Part shown: positions 1-7,005 of the stretch, piece after piece
How the letters are laid out: each line of letters opens with the position of its first letter
Numbering within the stretch: position 1 is the first letter of the stretch
IMG/VR virus record: IMGVR_UViG_3300008963_000048
Coordinates: 1-20,053 of that record
Source of the DNA: a virus
DNA length: 20,053 nt
Reading direction: 5' to 3' (one strand)
The notes under the pieces: model-generated
Seen by the model: the letters and a program-made list of their open reading frames with translations, nothing else
Database searches by the model: none
Told to the model about the DNA's origin: nothing
Program-made: the position numbers and the translations under genes

Positions 1-2291
1 AAGATACGGTCACGCTGTTTCTCATAGAGCTTAGGGATGCTGTCTTTATTGTCGACCAGCCAAGCTGCGTACACTTCTCCGGCAACGCCAAAGTTCTCGT
101 TAATCTTGTCAAACAGAATGTCAGCGTCTTCAACATACTCACGCTGCACGTGCATCTCGATTAACCGCATCATCTCCCCGTCAGGGCGTGCCTTGGCCTT
201 GGCGAGCTTGCTCATCATCGAGGCGTTTGAGTTGGTCAGCAGGATGGTCTTCCACGAGCTGATGTTCTTACGCTCACGGTTTACGTCGCGCTCCATACGG
301 TGCCTAGCACGGCCCTGAGATACAGCGTAAATCATGTTCGACAGCAGGTCGGGTGCTAAGTTGGTCATCTCGTCTGACATAACAGGCAGGTTATTCATAA
401 CGCCGATACGGTGCATCTTCGATAAGTGCGTATCATCAGCGATTAGCGATGTGCCTTTGGGGTCTCCGAACACGCTCATAGCCAAGTAGCCAGCGGTAGA
501 TTTACCCGTGCCTGACTCATTACTGATTAGGTTGATGGTGGCGCCCGGCAGTCCAGTAAACGACATAAGCGGTGCAGCAAAGCCTGCGCCCGCAACAAGC
601 TGCAGCGGCTCCATATTCGGGCGTGCCAGCACATTAAACGCTGACTTCCATTCCCGCAGGTTGCCTTGCGGCTCAAAGAACCTGATCAAATCCACAGTCG
701 TACTGGACGCTGGGTTGTGCTCGTATGTGCCACCTTTAACGTAGGCACGGTTGCCGACAATGAACTTGTCTCGATCTATGGTCCAGCCAAACTGAAGCTG
801 GGCCTGATGTGCTTTCTGCATTTTCTGCAACTCTTTAGTAAATCTTATCGTGTAATTCATAATTTCTTTCATCTGGTTCTGAGTGGCTGCTACGCCCTCG
901 CCGCCAAACACCTCGCGGAATTGGTCGCCAGCCATAAGCCGCTTAAGCGGCACGGTAAACTCTTTAACGCCGTCCCTCGGCAGGTGCAAACGAAATACAA
1001 TAGACTCGCCGTCGTTTGGGTCGAAGACCCGCTTAACCGGGTACAAATCATACTCGTAAACTTTAACCTCTTGCGCGTCATCGCCTGAGCCTTCTTGGCG
1101 ATACACACCCCCGCCTTCTGCACGGAAATACGGAAATGGCGGTTTGAATCCCTTAAACTTTTCACCCTCATCAACTACCGAGGATTCCTCGGCGGGTGTC
1201 GATTCTTCTTGTGGCTCATCAGGCGTTTCGTTAAACAAAAACATTCCTGACTCATCACGTTTGACTTCACTACCCAGTTGTATAGGACTGCTAATCTTGC
1301 CTTTGTGCGGGCAGCCGTCACATAAACCGGGCATTAACCCTTCTATTGTCTCGCAGGTGTACGGACCTTTGGTCAGCTTGGCTTTCTCAAGCGTGGTCTC
1401 GGCGCTGTACCCAGAATACTTTTTAGACATGAGGTGGATAGCTTCGTCGGCATCCTCACACGCCCATGCAATAGATAGACCCGCGCGCCACAATGGCTCG
1501 TCGAGGTCCTCTTGGTTTGTGACTATATGTTTAATGGCGTTGCAGCCTGTGTCTTTCAAGCTGCGCCGCGCAATCTTTTTAAACTTTGAAGTGCGAGCCC
1601 CGATCAATGCCTTGGCGGTTGCACTCAGTTCCCCATGGCCCTGCGTTGCTGGTGCCTTTTCTGCAGGCAAGTCCAACGCGTCTAGGTTCTCTTCAATGTC
1701 CTCAGCGGTTGTCACCTCGTACTCTTCACCCAGAAGATGCACGGTTTTCAGATTTTCCGGGTCCTTAAAGTTGACCGTCGTAGGCACGCGTAATATGCGC
1801 GCTGAATCTGCGGTGACTGATGGGTCCGCACGTAGCCCGAGCAGGTGACACGCAGCCTTGAGCTTTCTAGCTATCCGCTGCCATGTCTCGCTGTCGATCT
1901 CATCGTGCAGGGGCCAGTACACATGCACGCCGTTGCCAGAATTAACTAGCAAGGGGGCGGGCATACCAGCTTCCCGAATAAAATCTGGCAGTGCTGCCAG
2001 CGCGTCATCCTGTGTTGAGTAGTCCTTACCCGGCCCGCAATCTATGTCGAGCCAAAAAGACCGCATCCACTCCGTATTGTCTTGAGTTCTTCTATCACTG
2101 CCTTCCTTAAATGACGCTACTGCGAAGTACGCGTTGACTCCTTGATCAACTAGGTCGCCTGCTCTCTCTACAATTTCGTCTTTTATGCCGACGAATTGAT
2201 GCCTGACCTTGCCATCATTTTGGATGCCAACAACGCAGTAAGTACCACTTTCAGGAAGCACAGTACCCAGAAAGTCAATTAGTGCTTTCAT
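1..2291 (-). CDS. Primase-helicase: AEP-type primase fused to DUF927-like P-loop ATPase (partial, C-terminus beyond left edge)
   Basis: I translated this from ATG 2291; it is open for 763 codons and leaves the window. The N-terminal part looks like an archaeo-eukaryotic primase: LDIDCG (D82, D84) fits motif I, NSGNGVHVYW (S118, H123) fits motif II, and a basic RILRVPTTVN strand follows near residue 165. A cysteine cluster near residues 315-335 (C-x13-C-x2-C) may bind zinc. After an acidic linker comes a DUF927-like ATPase with Walker A NESGTGKST (K597) and a Walker B-like VMSDE. Such fusions prime and unwind phage DNA at the fork. The start has only a weak GGAAG site, 6 nt upstream. A strong hairpin lies between this gene and the one before it. 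The family assignment is firm for both halves; the end of the protein cannot be judged. Confidence 0.88.
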   Translation of the reverse strand, partial: MKALIDFLGTVLPESGTYCVVGIQNDGKVRHQFVGIKDEIVERAGDLVDQGVNAYFAVASFKEGSDRRTQDNTEWMRSFWLDIDCGPGKDYSTQDDALAALPDFIREAGMPAPLLVNSGNGVHVYWPLHDEIDSETWQRIARKLKAACHLLGLRADPSVTADSARILRVPTTVNFKDPENLKTVHLLGEEYEVTTAEDIEENLDALDLPAEKAPATQGHGELSATAKALIGARTSKFKKIARRSLKDTGCNAIKHIVTNQEDLDEPLWRAGLSIAWACEDADEAIHLMSKKYSGYSAETTLEKAKLTKGPYTCETIEGLMPGLCDGCPHKGKISSPIQLGSEVKRDESGMFLFNETPDEPQEESTPAEESSVVDEGEKFKGFKPPFPYFRAEGGGVYRQEGSGDDAQEVKVYEYDLYPVKRVFDPNDGESIVFRLHLPRDGVKEFTVPLKRLMAGDQFREVFGGEGVAATQNQMKEIMNYTIRFTKELQKMQKAHQAQLQFGWTIDRDKFIVGNRAYVKGGTYEHNPASSTTVDLIRFFEPQGNLREWKSAFNVLARPNMEPLQLVAGAGFAAPLMSFTGLPGATINLISNESGTGKSTAGYLAMSVFGDPKGTSLIADDTHLSKMHRIGVMNNLPVMSDEMTNLAPDLLSNMIYAVSQGRARHRMERDVNRERKNISSWKTILLTNSNASMMSKLAKAKARPDGEMMRLIEMHVQREYVEDADILFDKINENFGVAGEVYAAWLVDNKDSIPKLYEKQRDRI

Positions 2292-2316
2292 TCGTTGCTT
2301 CCGGCGTTGTTATGTA

Positions 2317-2343
2317 GGGGGCGACAATGCCGCCCCCATTTTT
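2317..2343 (+). terminator. GC-rich stem-loop with plus-strand T-tract
   Basis: GGGGGCG and CGCCCCC form a perfect 7-bp stem around a 7-nt loop. On the plus strand ATTTTTG follows, the shape of an intrinsic terminator. The genes on both sides are on the minus strand, where the hairpin is preceded by an A-run and has no T-tract after it. It would therefore stop antisense transcription, or act on the minus-strand mRNA as a stability or processing hairpin between the 67-residue gene and the primase-helicase. Confidence 0.6.
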
Positions 2344-2345
2344 GC

Positions 2346-2549
2346 CTACTTGAAAAGCTTAGATTGCTTTTTTGGGGCAGGAGTACCTACTTTCGGCACA
2401 TCGTCCACAGAAGCTATCAGTTGATCTAGTGCAAGAGCAAGCTGTTCTGCTAAATCTCTATCTAACTCGACCACGTCTCCACAGCTTTTGGATAACGACT
2501 CCTTAAGAAGTAAGCGTAAATCACTGCTTTGCAGGTGTCCGCGCAGCAT
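2346..2549 (-). CDS. Hypothetical 67-residue protein between SSB candidate and primase-helicase
   Basis: The product is a small, probably helical protein: an amphipathic Leu-rich core (LLLKESLSKS, DLAEQLALALDQLI) and a basic tail ending KKQSKLFK. I recognise no family. The ATG at 2549 follows GAGGAG with good spacing, and that SD lies inside the last codons of the upstream SSB candidate; only 2 nt separate the two genes. They are therefore probably translated together, and a role in replication is a guess from position. The gene ends just before the 2317-2343 hairpin. Confidence 0.7.
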   Translation of the reverse strand: MLRGHLQSSDLRLLLKESLSKSCGDVVELDRDLAEQLALALDQLIASVDDVPKVGTPAPKKQSKLFK

Positions 2550-2551
2550 GA

Positions 2552-3469
2552 TTACTCCTCATCCCCCCACTCATCAAGAATGTCAGAAATATCATCAGTT
2601 TGCGGTGCGGGTTCTTTCTTCTTAGAAACCTTCTTAGGCTCTTCAGCTTCCTGCTCCTCGACCGACTCTACTTCTTCCACAGGCTCTGCAGGCTTGCTAG
2701 CCTTTTTCGGCGCGGGCTTAGCCGGAGCTTCTGACTCTTCACTTTCGTTGCGTTCAAACTTACGCTCGCTGGTGTGAGTCTTGGCGTCTTGGCTGTCGCT
2801 GCGGCTCTTGATCTGCGCCCATTCATTCTCAGTCAGGGCACGGACCGCACGAAACATTAGCTTCGGCACAGGTGAGTTAGTGTCGAACTTCATCTCGGTG
2901 ACAACCTTGACTACATCGTAGCCAAAGCCAGAGAGCTTGCGTACATACTCCTGCAGTGACAGATAGTTCTCGCTGTCCACGTCACCAAAGATCGAAGTAG
3001 CTGGAATGTTCAATCCGTAAATGTCGCCGCCCATGTCGCCCTCAAGCACAACGGCAAGACGTGCAGAATACTTACAAGCCCGACCACCGCTAGCGCCTGA
3101 ACCTTTGACGTTCTGCGGGCAAGTCGCACACAGGTTGGACTGAGGCTCTGATACGTTTTCACTCGGTGCGTTGCCATCATCTGACCAGCAGGCAGGGATA
3201 GCCTTGACGCCCTCCTTGTATGAATCAGCGTAGAAAGTCCGCGCATAGCCCGGAGCTGACGCCACGATTACTAGCTTCATCGAACGGTCTTCATTGGTGG
3301 CAACCTGCTGGTCCCCGACCATCATGCGAAACACACTGCCCTTAATACTAATCCATTTTAGGCCGCCACCTGTTGCACCTAGTGCCCGTGCGGTATCGGA
3401 TAGATCGCCGCCACGAAGGTGTTCAGGCACGTTGGACGCGCCCTCGAAAAGTCCAATTTCGTTACTCAT
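2552..3469 (-). CDS. Probable single-stranded DNA-binding protein with zinc-ribbon cysteines and acidic tail
   Basis: The protein has 305 residues. The first 220 or so form a beta-rich globular domain with four cysteines, C94, C114, C117 and C132, spaced like a zinc ribbon. The last 75 residues are low-complexity Lys/Pro/Glu and end DDISDILDEWGDEE, a short acidic tail with one aromatic, as in phage and bacterial SSBs (T4 gp32, T7 gp2.5, E. coli SSB), where it binds replication partners. T4 gp32 also carries a structural zinc. The gene lies in the replication operon, two genes before the primase-helicase. I chose ATG 3469; the GTG one codon upstream leaves only 4 nt to GGAG. The SSB role is an inference from tail, zinc motif and context. 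Confidence 0.62.
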   Translation of the reverse strand: MSNEIGLFEGASNVPEHLRGGDLSDTARALGATGGGLKWISIKGSVFRMMVGDQQVATNEDRSMKLVIVASAPGYARTFYADSYKEGVKAIPACWSDDGNAPSENVSEPQSNLCATCPQNVKGSGASGGRACKYSARLAVVLEGDMGGDIYGLNIPATSIFGDVDSENYLSLQEYVRKLSGFGYDVVKVVTEMKFDTNSPVPKLMFRAVRALTENEWAQIKSRSDSQDAKTHTSERKFERNESEESEAPAKPAPKKASKPAEPVEEVESVEEQEAEEPKKVSKKKEPAPQTDDISDILDEWGDEE

Positions 3470-3480
3470 CACTGATCTCC

Positions 3481-3786
3481 TTAAAGGTTTAATTCGTTAA
3501 TTAGGGTTTGGACGATGTTAGTAGCATGAGCCACATCAGTTTGGATTCCGTAGATATTTTTGAGAAGGCTGCAAGACTCATCGGCAAAGTCTTCAGCAGC
3601 GCTGATACCTTCGGGCCACGACCTTGAGTACATAAGAGGCGACAAAGTCGACACAAGTTCAGCCAAGACGCCGTTCAAGTCTCTCACCCTGTCCTCTAAA
3701 CGATTTAACTGAACCACAACACCTTCTGGGTTGTGCGCGATACTCGATGCTTGTGGGGCTATGGGTTCTTGCCCTTGTCTACTCAT
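3481..3786 (-). CDS. Hypothetical 101-residue protein, mostly helical
   Basis: I see no known domain. After a Gln/Ser/Pro-rich start, residues 25-55 (VVVQLNRLEDRVRDLNGVLAEL) have heptad-like hydrophobics and probably form a coiled coil; the C-terminus is helical too. The start ATG 3786 uses a 20-bp leader (AAGGAGATCAGTGATGAGT) that is identical to that of the next gene. Its TAA stop at 3481-3483 abuts the SD of the SSB candidate, which suggests coupled translation. An accessory role for the SSB is possible but unsupported. Confidence 0.75.
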   Translation of the reverse strand: MSRQGQEPIAPQASSIAHNPEGVVVQLNRLEDRVRDLNGVLAELVSTLSPLMYSRSWPEGISAAEDFADESCSLLKNIYGIQTDVAHATNIVQTLINELNL

Positions 3787-3797
3787 CACTGATCTCC

Positions 3798-3986
3798 TTA
3801 CTCGTAAATTCTCATCTGATTGTTGACGTATTCCACAAGGCTCTCTCGCTTGAAAAACACCTTCTTGCCGAGCTGCACAAACGGCAGCGCGCCTTCCTTA
3901 CGGAGCTTATGTAGGGCTGACGGGGAGAGACGCAAAAACTGCGCCGCCTCCTTAGTCGTCAGAAGCTCCAACTCGTTTTCATTCAC
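3798..3986 (-). CDS. Small helix-turn-helix protein, excisionase/MerR-like (HTH_17 type)
   Basis: This 62-residue protein is essentially one winged-helix domain. LLTTKEAAQFLRLSPSALHKLRKEGALPFVQLGKKVFFKRESLVEYV matches, piece by piece, the pattern of excisionase-type HTH_17 domains: 'TTKEAAQFL' helix, 'SPSALHKLRKEG' recognition helix, then a basic wing. The start is GTG 3986, sharing one base with the TAG stop of the preceding gene; an ATG 4 nt further in is out of frame. It could be an excisionase, but no integrase is in the window, so a DNA-binding regulator or replication accessory factor is equally likely. Confidence 0.85.
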   Translation of the reverse strand: MNENELELLTTKEAAQFLRLSPSALHKLRKEGALPFVQLGKKVFFKRESLVEYVNNQMRIYE

Positions 3987-4372
3987 TATTTGTTGCCTCT
4001 TCTTACTCGGATTGTGTACCGGCTATCTGCGTTAACCGGCGGTTTGATGTCTGGATTGTTTTCCAGAAATTGCTTGAAATTGCCCTGATGGATGCGGCGT
4101 TCTAGCAAGTCGTAACTTCCGCTCTCATCTAGAAATTTAGTAAAAGACTCCCAGTCGGGGGCCCAGTAGCGGGTCTGCACGACGCGAGACGCCGTCCCAT
4201 GCGCGGTCTTAATGCTGTCTAGGCCGTGCTCTTTCGAGAGGTCTAACAGCGACTGCTCGATCTTTTCAAGTTTGGTTCTGTACTCAGCGTCCTGCTCCTC
4301 AAACGTGCGCTTGAGTTCATTGCGGGCGTCACGGAGCCGAACGTAGGCTGCGACTAATTTGCTTGTATCCAT
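3986..4372 (-). CDS. Conserved phage protein of unknown function with N-terminal coiled coil
   Basis: The protein has 128 residues. Residues 10-50 form a charged helix (LRDARNELKRTFEEQDAEYR) likely to be a coiled coil. The C-terminal half carries a distinctive pattern, RYWAPDWESFTKF, LLERRIHQGNFKQFLENNP and YTIRVRR, which I associate with proteins found next to helicases in many phages; no function is known to me. Two adjacent ATGs are possible (4375, 4372); the second gives the better 7-nt spacing to GGAG. It lies 22 bp after the SNF2 helicase gene and overlaps the HTH gene by one base. Confidence 0.8.
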   Translation of the reverse strand: MDTSKLVAAYVRLRDARNELKRTFEEQDAEYRTKLEKIEQSLLDLSKEHGLDSIKTAHGTASRVVQTRYWAPDWESFTKFLDESGSYDLLERRIHQGNFKQFLENNPDIKPPVNADSRYTIRVRRGNK

Positions 4373-4397
4373 CATCTATCTCCGAAGCGTCTGTGGG

Positions 4398-5948
4398 TTA
4401 GCTTTTCAATTCCTGCTCGTAAAGAGCTACCAATGTCTTCTGATTGGTTTCTTTTGATTCTAACGCGTCGTAAACACGCTTTTCAACCTCTGATCCGTAT
4501 ATTTTTATCACTGTCATCTTATTTTCTTGTGAGGGCCTGTTAATTCTCTCATTAGCTTGTAACCAAGTCTCAACTGATGCAACTGGTCCGAACCAAACAA
4601 TCGTATCGGCTGCGGTCAATGTCACCCCGTGCGAGGCACTCTGTGGCTGCACGACCAGAACCCTCGGGTCGTCGCTCTCTTGGAAGTCTTTGAATATCTT
4701 CGTGCGTGCCTTCATCGACACTGAGCCGCTGATGATCTCAGTTGTAAAGCCATCCTTTCTAAGCCGTTCAGCCACAATGTCGATGGCATGCCTGAATGGC
4801 ACGAACACAATTACTTTATGGCTTGCCTCGTTAACAACCTCAGACACTTCGTCGAGCCTGTTCTTGGCGTCGAACTGCACAACCTCATGGTCGTCTGAGT
4901 AAACCGCACCGCAGCTAATCTGCAAAAGTTTGTTCAAGCCTGCCGCTGCATGCACCGCGCTGATACTCTCTCCCGCCGCCTCAATCATCATTTGTTTTTT
5001 GAGTTCTTTGTAGAACTTTTTCTGCTGGGCAGTTAGGTCAATCTCGCGAGTCACGTAAGTCACAGGCGGTAAGTCTAGGCAGTCTGCCTTTGTGTAGCGG
5101 ATGGCTGGTTGCAAGGCTGCTTGGACTACCTTCGTCGAATCTGGTGCCGGAACCCATTTAAATTGTGTAACGCGAATCATCACGCGGTTCTTCCATGACG
5201 TGAAGTACGGCGGCACTCGCTGAGGCACAGCTAGCTTAGCCAAGCCATAAGCATCGGCAGGGCTTTGGGCAGCCGGGGTGCCAGTCAGCATCCACAATTT
5301 AGTTTCCGGTTTGGTTATCTTGTTCAGCGCTTTCCAGCGCCGTGTAGTAGCGGTCTTCACAAAGTTGGCTTCGTCCGCAACGATCAGATCAAACTTGTCA
5401 GCCAGCTCTTTCTCCATGATCGGGATGCCATCGTAGTTGATGATGACGAACTCGTAGCTGCCGTTTATAACCTTCTTTCTTGTGTTCTGCGTACCGTGGG
5501 CCACTGCAGCGGTGCGGTGCATAGCTATCTTGAATATGTCTGTCATCCACGCGGAGTGCATAATGGAAAGCGGACTTACAATCAGCACGCGTTGGATGTC
5601 GCCGACGCTCATTAGGTAATCGGCTGCCCATATCACAGCACCCGTCTTGCCAGTGCCTTGCTCAGAAAAACAAAAAGCGCGGTTGTTCGCGGCTAAAAAG
5701 CTAGCCGTTTGGCGTTGATGGTCGTAAGGCTGAAACACACCCGGCCAGTCATAATCACGGAGAATCGGCGATGGGGTTTTTCGCATGCCAAGGTTGGCAA
5801 GCTTACGGGCGTTATCGAGAGTCCACTTAACCAGCACCTTATCAGCGCCATCTTCTTCGCCAAGGTATCGGCTTTGCGGGATGTGTTTAGTGACTCGCTC
5901 TTGGTCCTTGACTCTAACCAGCAGGCCACGGTCTTCGATAATCTCCAC
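4398..5948 (-). CDS. SNF2-type superfamily 2 DNA helicase/translocase
   Basis: This 516-residue protein has all SF2 landmarks in order: Q-like YDHQ near 75, Walker A EQGTGKT (K101), motif Ia VLIVSPLS, motif II DEAN (192-195), motif III LTGTP (221-225), motif V SASHGVTLTAAD (437-448) and motif VI QANERINRPSQ (R468, R471). The DEAN box and spacing are those of phage SNF2/ERCC3-like helicases. Such enzymes use ATP to move along DNA and are common in phage replication regions, where they probably remodel forks, displace proteins or help recombination. The start is GTG 5948 with AAGGAG 6 nt upstream. A 135-bp gap with a stem-loop lies before it. Confidence 0.93.
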   Translation of the reverse strand: MEIIEDRGLLVRVKDQERVTKHIPQSRYLGEEDGADKVLVKWTLDNARKLANLGMRKTPSPILRDYDWPGVFQPYDHQRQTASFLAANNRAFCFSEQGTGKTGAVIWAADYLMSVGDIQRVLIVSPLSIMHSAWMTDIFKIAMHRTAAVAHGTQNTRKKVINGSYEFVIINYDGIPIMEKELADKFDLIVADEANFVKTATTRRWKALNKITKPETKLWMLTGTPAAQSPADAYGLAKLAVPQRVPPYFTSWKNRVMIRVTQFKWVPAPDSTKVVQAALQPAIRYTKADCLDLPPVTYVTREIDLTAQQKKFYKELKKQMMIEAAGESISAVHAAAGLNKLLQISCGAVYSDDHEVVQFDAKNRLDEVSEVVNEASHKVIVFVPFRHAIDIVAERLRKDGFTTEIISGSVSMKARTKIFKDFQESDDPRVLVVQPQSASHGVTLTAADTIVWFGPVASVETWLQANERINRPSQENKMTVIKIYGSEVEKRVYDALESKETNQKTLVALYEQELKS

Positions 5949-6083
5949 TCTGACTCCTTATTGGACTGTATGAGACGCCCTGATACCTCAATGGACAAAC
6001 ACCACTTACTGCTTTCACAGAAGTGCGCAGGTCAGGTTACAAAAAATGAAATAGGAGAGTCAAGAGGTCTAGGAATTAGACCT
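5949..6083. other. 135-bp gap between HNH-like gene and SNF2 helicase
   Basis: I see no credible gene here. It holds one stem-loop next to the HNH-like gene and the SD of the helicase gene. A TTGTCC-N17-TCTCAT arrangement on the minus strand is too weak to be called a promoter. Confidence 0.5.
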
Positions 6084-6085
6084 CT
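6063..6085 (-). repeat. Stem-loop with GTCTA/TAGAC half-sites
   Basis: AGAGGTCTA and TAGACCTCT form a perfect 9-bp stem around a 5-nt loop. It overlaps the TAG stop of the HNH-like gene. No T-tract directly follows on the minus strand, so it is not a typical terminator; a T-rich stretch comes about 12 nt later. The inner GTCTA and TAGAC half-sites are the same as in the 12-bp palindrome repeated in the right part of the window. Confidence 0.6.
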
Positions 6086-6341
6086 ATTTCATGCGAGCAG
6101 ACTTAGTGCGGGGGTACGAGCGGTTCTTTTTAGCCGTGGTAGCTTTGAGGTTGCTACGCTTGGTGCTGCCACCTTTGCTCAGGGGTTTCTTGTGGTCAAC
6201 GTCCTTGCCGTCACCCTTACTAACCTTGCCTTCCTTCATGAGTTTATACCGCGCACGGTTACGGGCTGCGCGACGGGCTTTGACTTCAGGCTTGCTGTCG
6301 TACTTACGCTCTTTCTTGTAGTCCCGAGGGTTCCTAGGCAT
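6084..6341 (-). CDS. Small basic HNH-like endonuclease or DNA-binding protein
   Basis: The 85-residue protein is very basic. Its core, KDVDHKKPLSKGGSTKRSN followed by LKATTAKKNRSYPRT, follows the beta-beta-alpha HNH pattern: D-x-D-H, a KPLSKGG turn, SNL, and Asn at the third metal position. It has no zinc cysteines, as in the short phage forms of this family. It may be a nicking endonuclease used in replication or packaging, or simply a DNA-binding relic. ATG 6341 follows GGGAGG; the start overlaps the end of the RecB-like nuclease gene by 8 nt. Nuclease activity is unproven. Confidence 0.72.
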   Translation of the reverse strand: MPRNPRDYKKERKYDSKPEVKARRAARNRARYKLMKEGKVSKGDGKDVDHKKPLSKGGSTKRSNLKATTAKKNRSYPRTKSARMK

Positions 6342-7005
6342 CTTTTGCCCTCCCGTTAAACTCGCAATCTTCTACCGGGCACCACTTGCGGCACAAACCG
6401 TTAGGGTTTGGCGGCCAGTTATTGTGCTCGAACGCCCCGTCTAGTATATCGGTTCGGCCTACCCATTTCTTCCAAAGCTTTTCCGCTTCGCTGCGTTTGT
6501 ACTCTCCCTTGATCACCACGTCGTGCAAAAGGAAAGCCAGCGCAGCCTTAACCTCTTGAACTTCAGGGAAATGCTCAAACAGCATCAGCGCCATAAGCTC
6601 AAGTTGTTTCTTGTCAGGGTATTTTGCCGAGCCAGTCTTGTAGTCTATGACCCGAGCTTTGTCGCCGTTGACGATAACCAAGTCAGCGATGCCACGAACC
6701 CAAACATCGTCCGCTTTAAAGTCAGTCACCTGCCTGTCCACGGTGAGCGCCATCTTGAGCTCGACTTTTTTCTCGCCGGGGATTTTATTCAGCGCATCCA
6801 GTGCAGGCTGGAACTTCTCCATGCCCTTCGGCAACGGAGTGCCCTTCCCAATATACTCTTCAGCAGCGAGGTGAACTTCAGTGCCGTAGCGGCTTTGCTC
6901 CGTTTCTTCAAACGGGTATAGCTTGAGAACTTTTTCCGCATGATATTTACGCGGGCAAGTCTCGAACGTCTTTAGTGCGCTGAAGCTCCAAGCATGTTTG
7001 GTCAT
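6334..7005 (-). CDS. RecB/Cas4-like PD-(D/E)XK exonuclease with putative Fe-S cluster
   Basis: The protein has 223 residues. SALKTFETCPRKYH opens the domain as in RecB/AddB/Cas4 nucleases. The catalytic set is visible: H45, E82 (VELK), D108 (GIADLV), D121 and K123 (VIDYKTG), and Q134 (QLELMAL). One Cys near the N-terminus (C17) and three near the C-terminus (C205, C209, C214) match the split 4Fe-4S ligand pattern of Cas4 and AddB. The expected role is 5' or 3' end resection in phage recombination and replication. I place the start at ATG 7005, which overlaps the polymerase stop as ATGA, rather than at a longer upstream ORF start lying inside the polymerase gene. The HNH-like gene follows with an 8-nt overlap. 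No cas genes or CRISPR array are near. Confidence 0.87.
   Translation of the reverse strand: MTKHAWSFSALKTFETCPRKYHAEKVLKLYPFEETEQSRYGTEVHLAAEEYIGKGTPLPKGMEKFQPALDALNKIPGEKKVELKMALTVDRQVTDFKADDVWVRGIADLVIVNGDKARVIDYKTGSAKYPDKKQLELMALMLFEHFPEVQEVKAALAFLLHDVVIKGEYKRSEAEKLWKKWVGRTDILDGAFEHNNWPPNPNGLCRKWCPVEDCEFNGRAKDA

Noticed and set aside
5709-6359. Long plus-strand ORF (216 residues) opposite the helicase and HNH-like genes
   Set aside because: It is a mirror frame of two well-supported minus-strand genes. Other long plus-strand frames, such as 1144-1848, 7957-8763 and 15355-16083, are rejected for the same reason.
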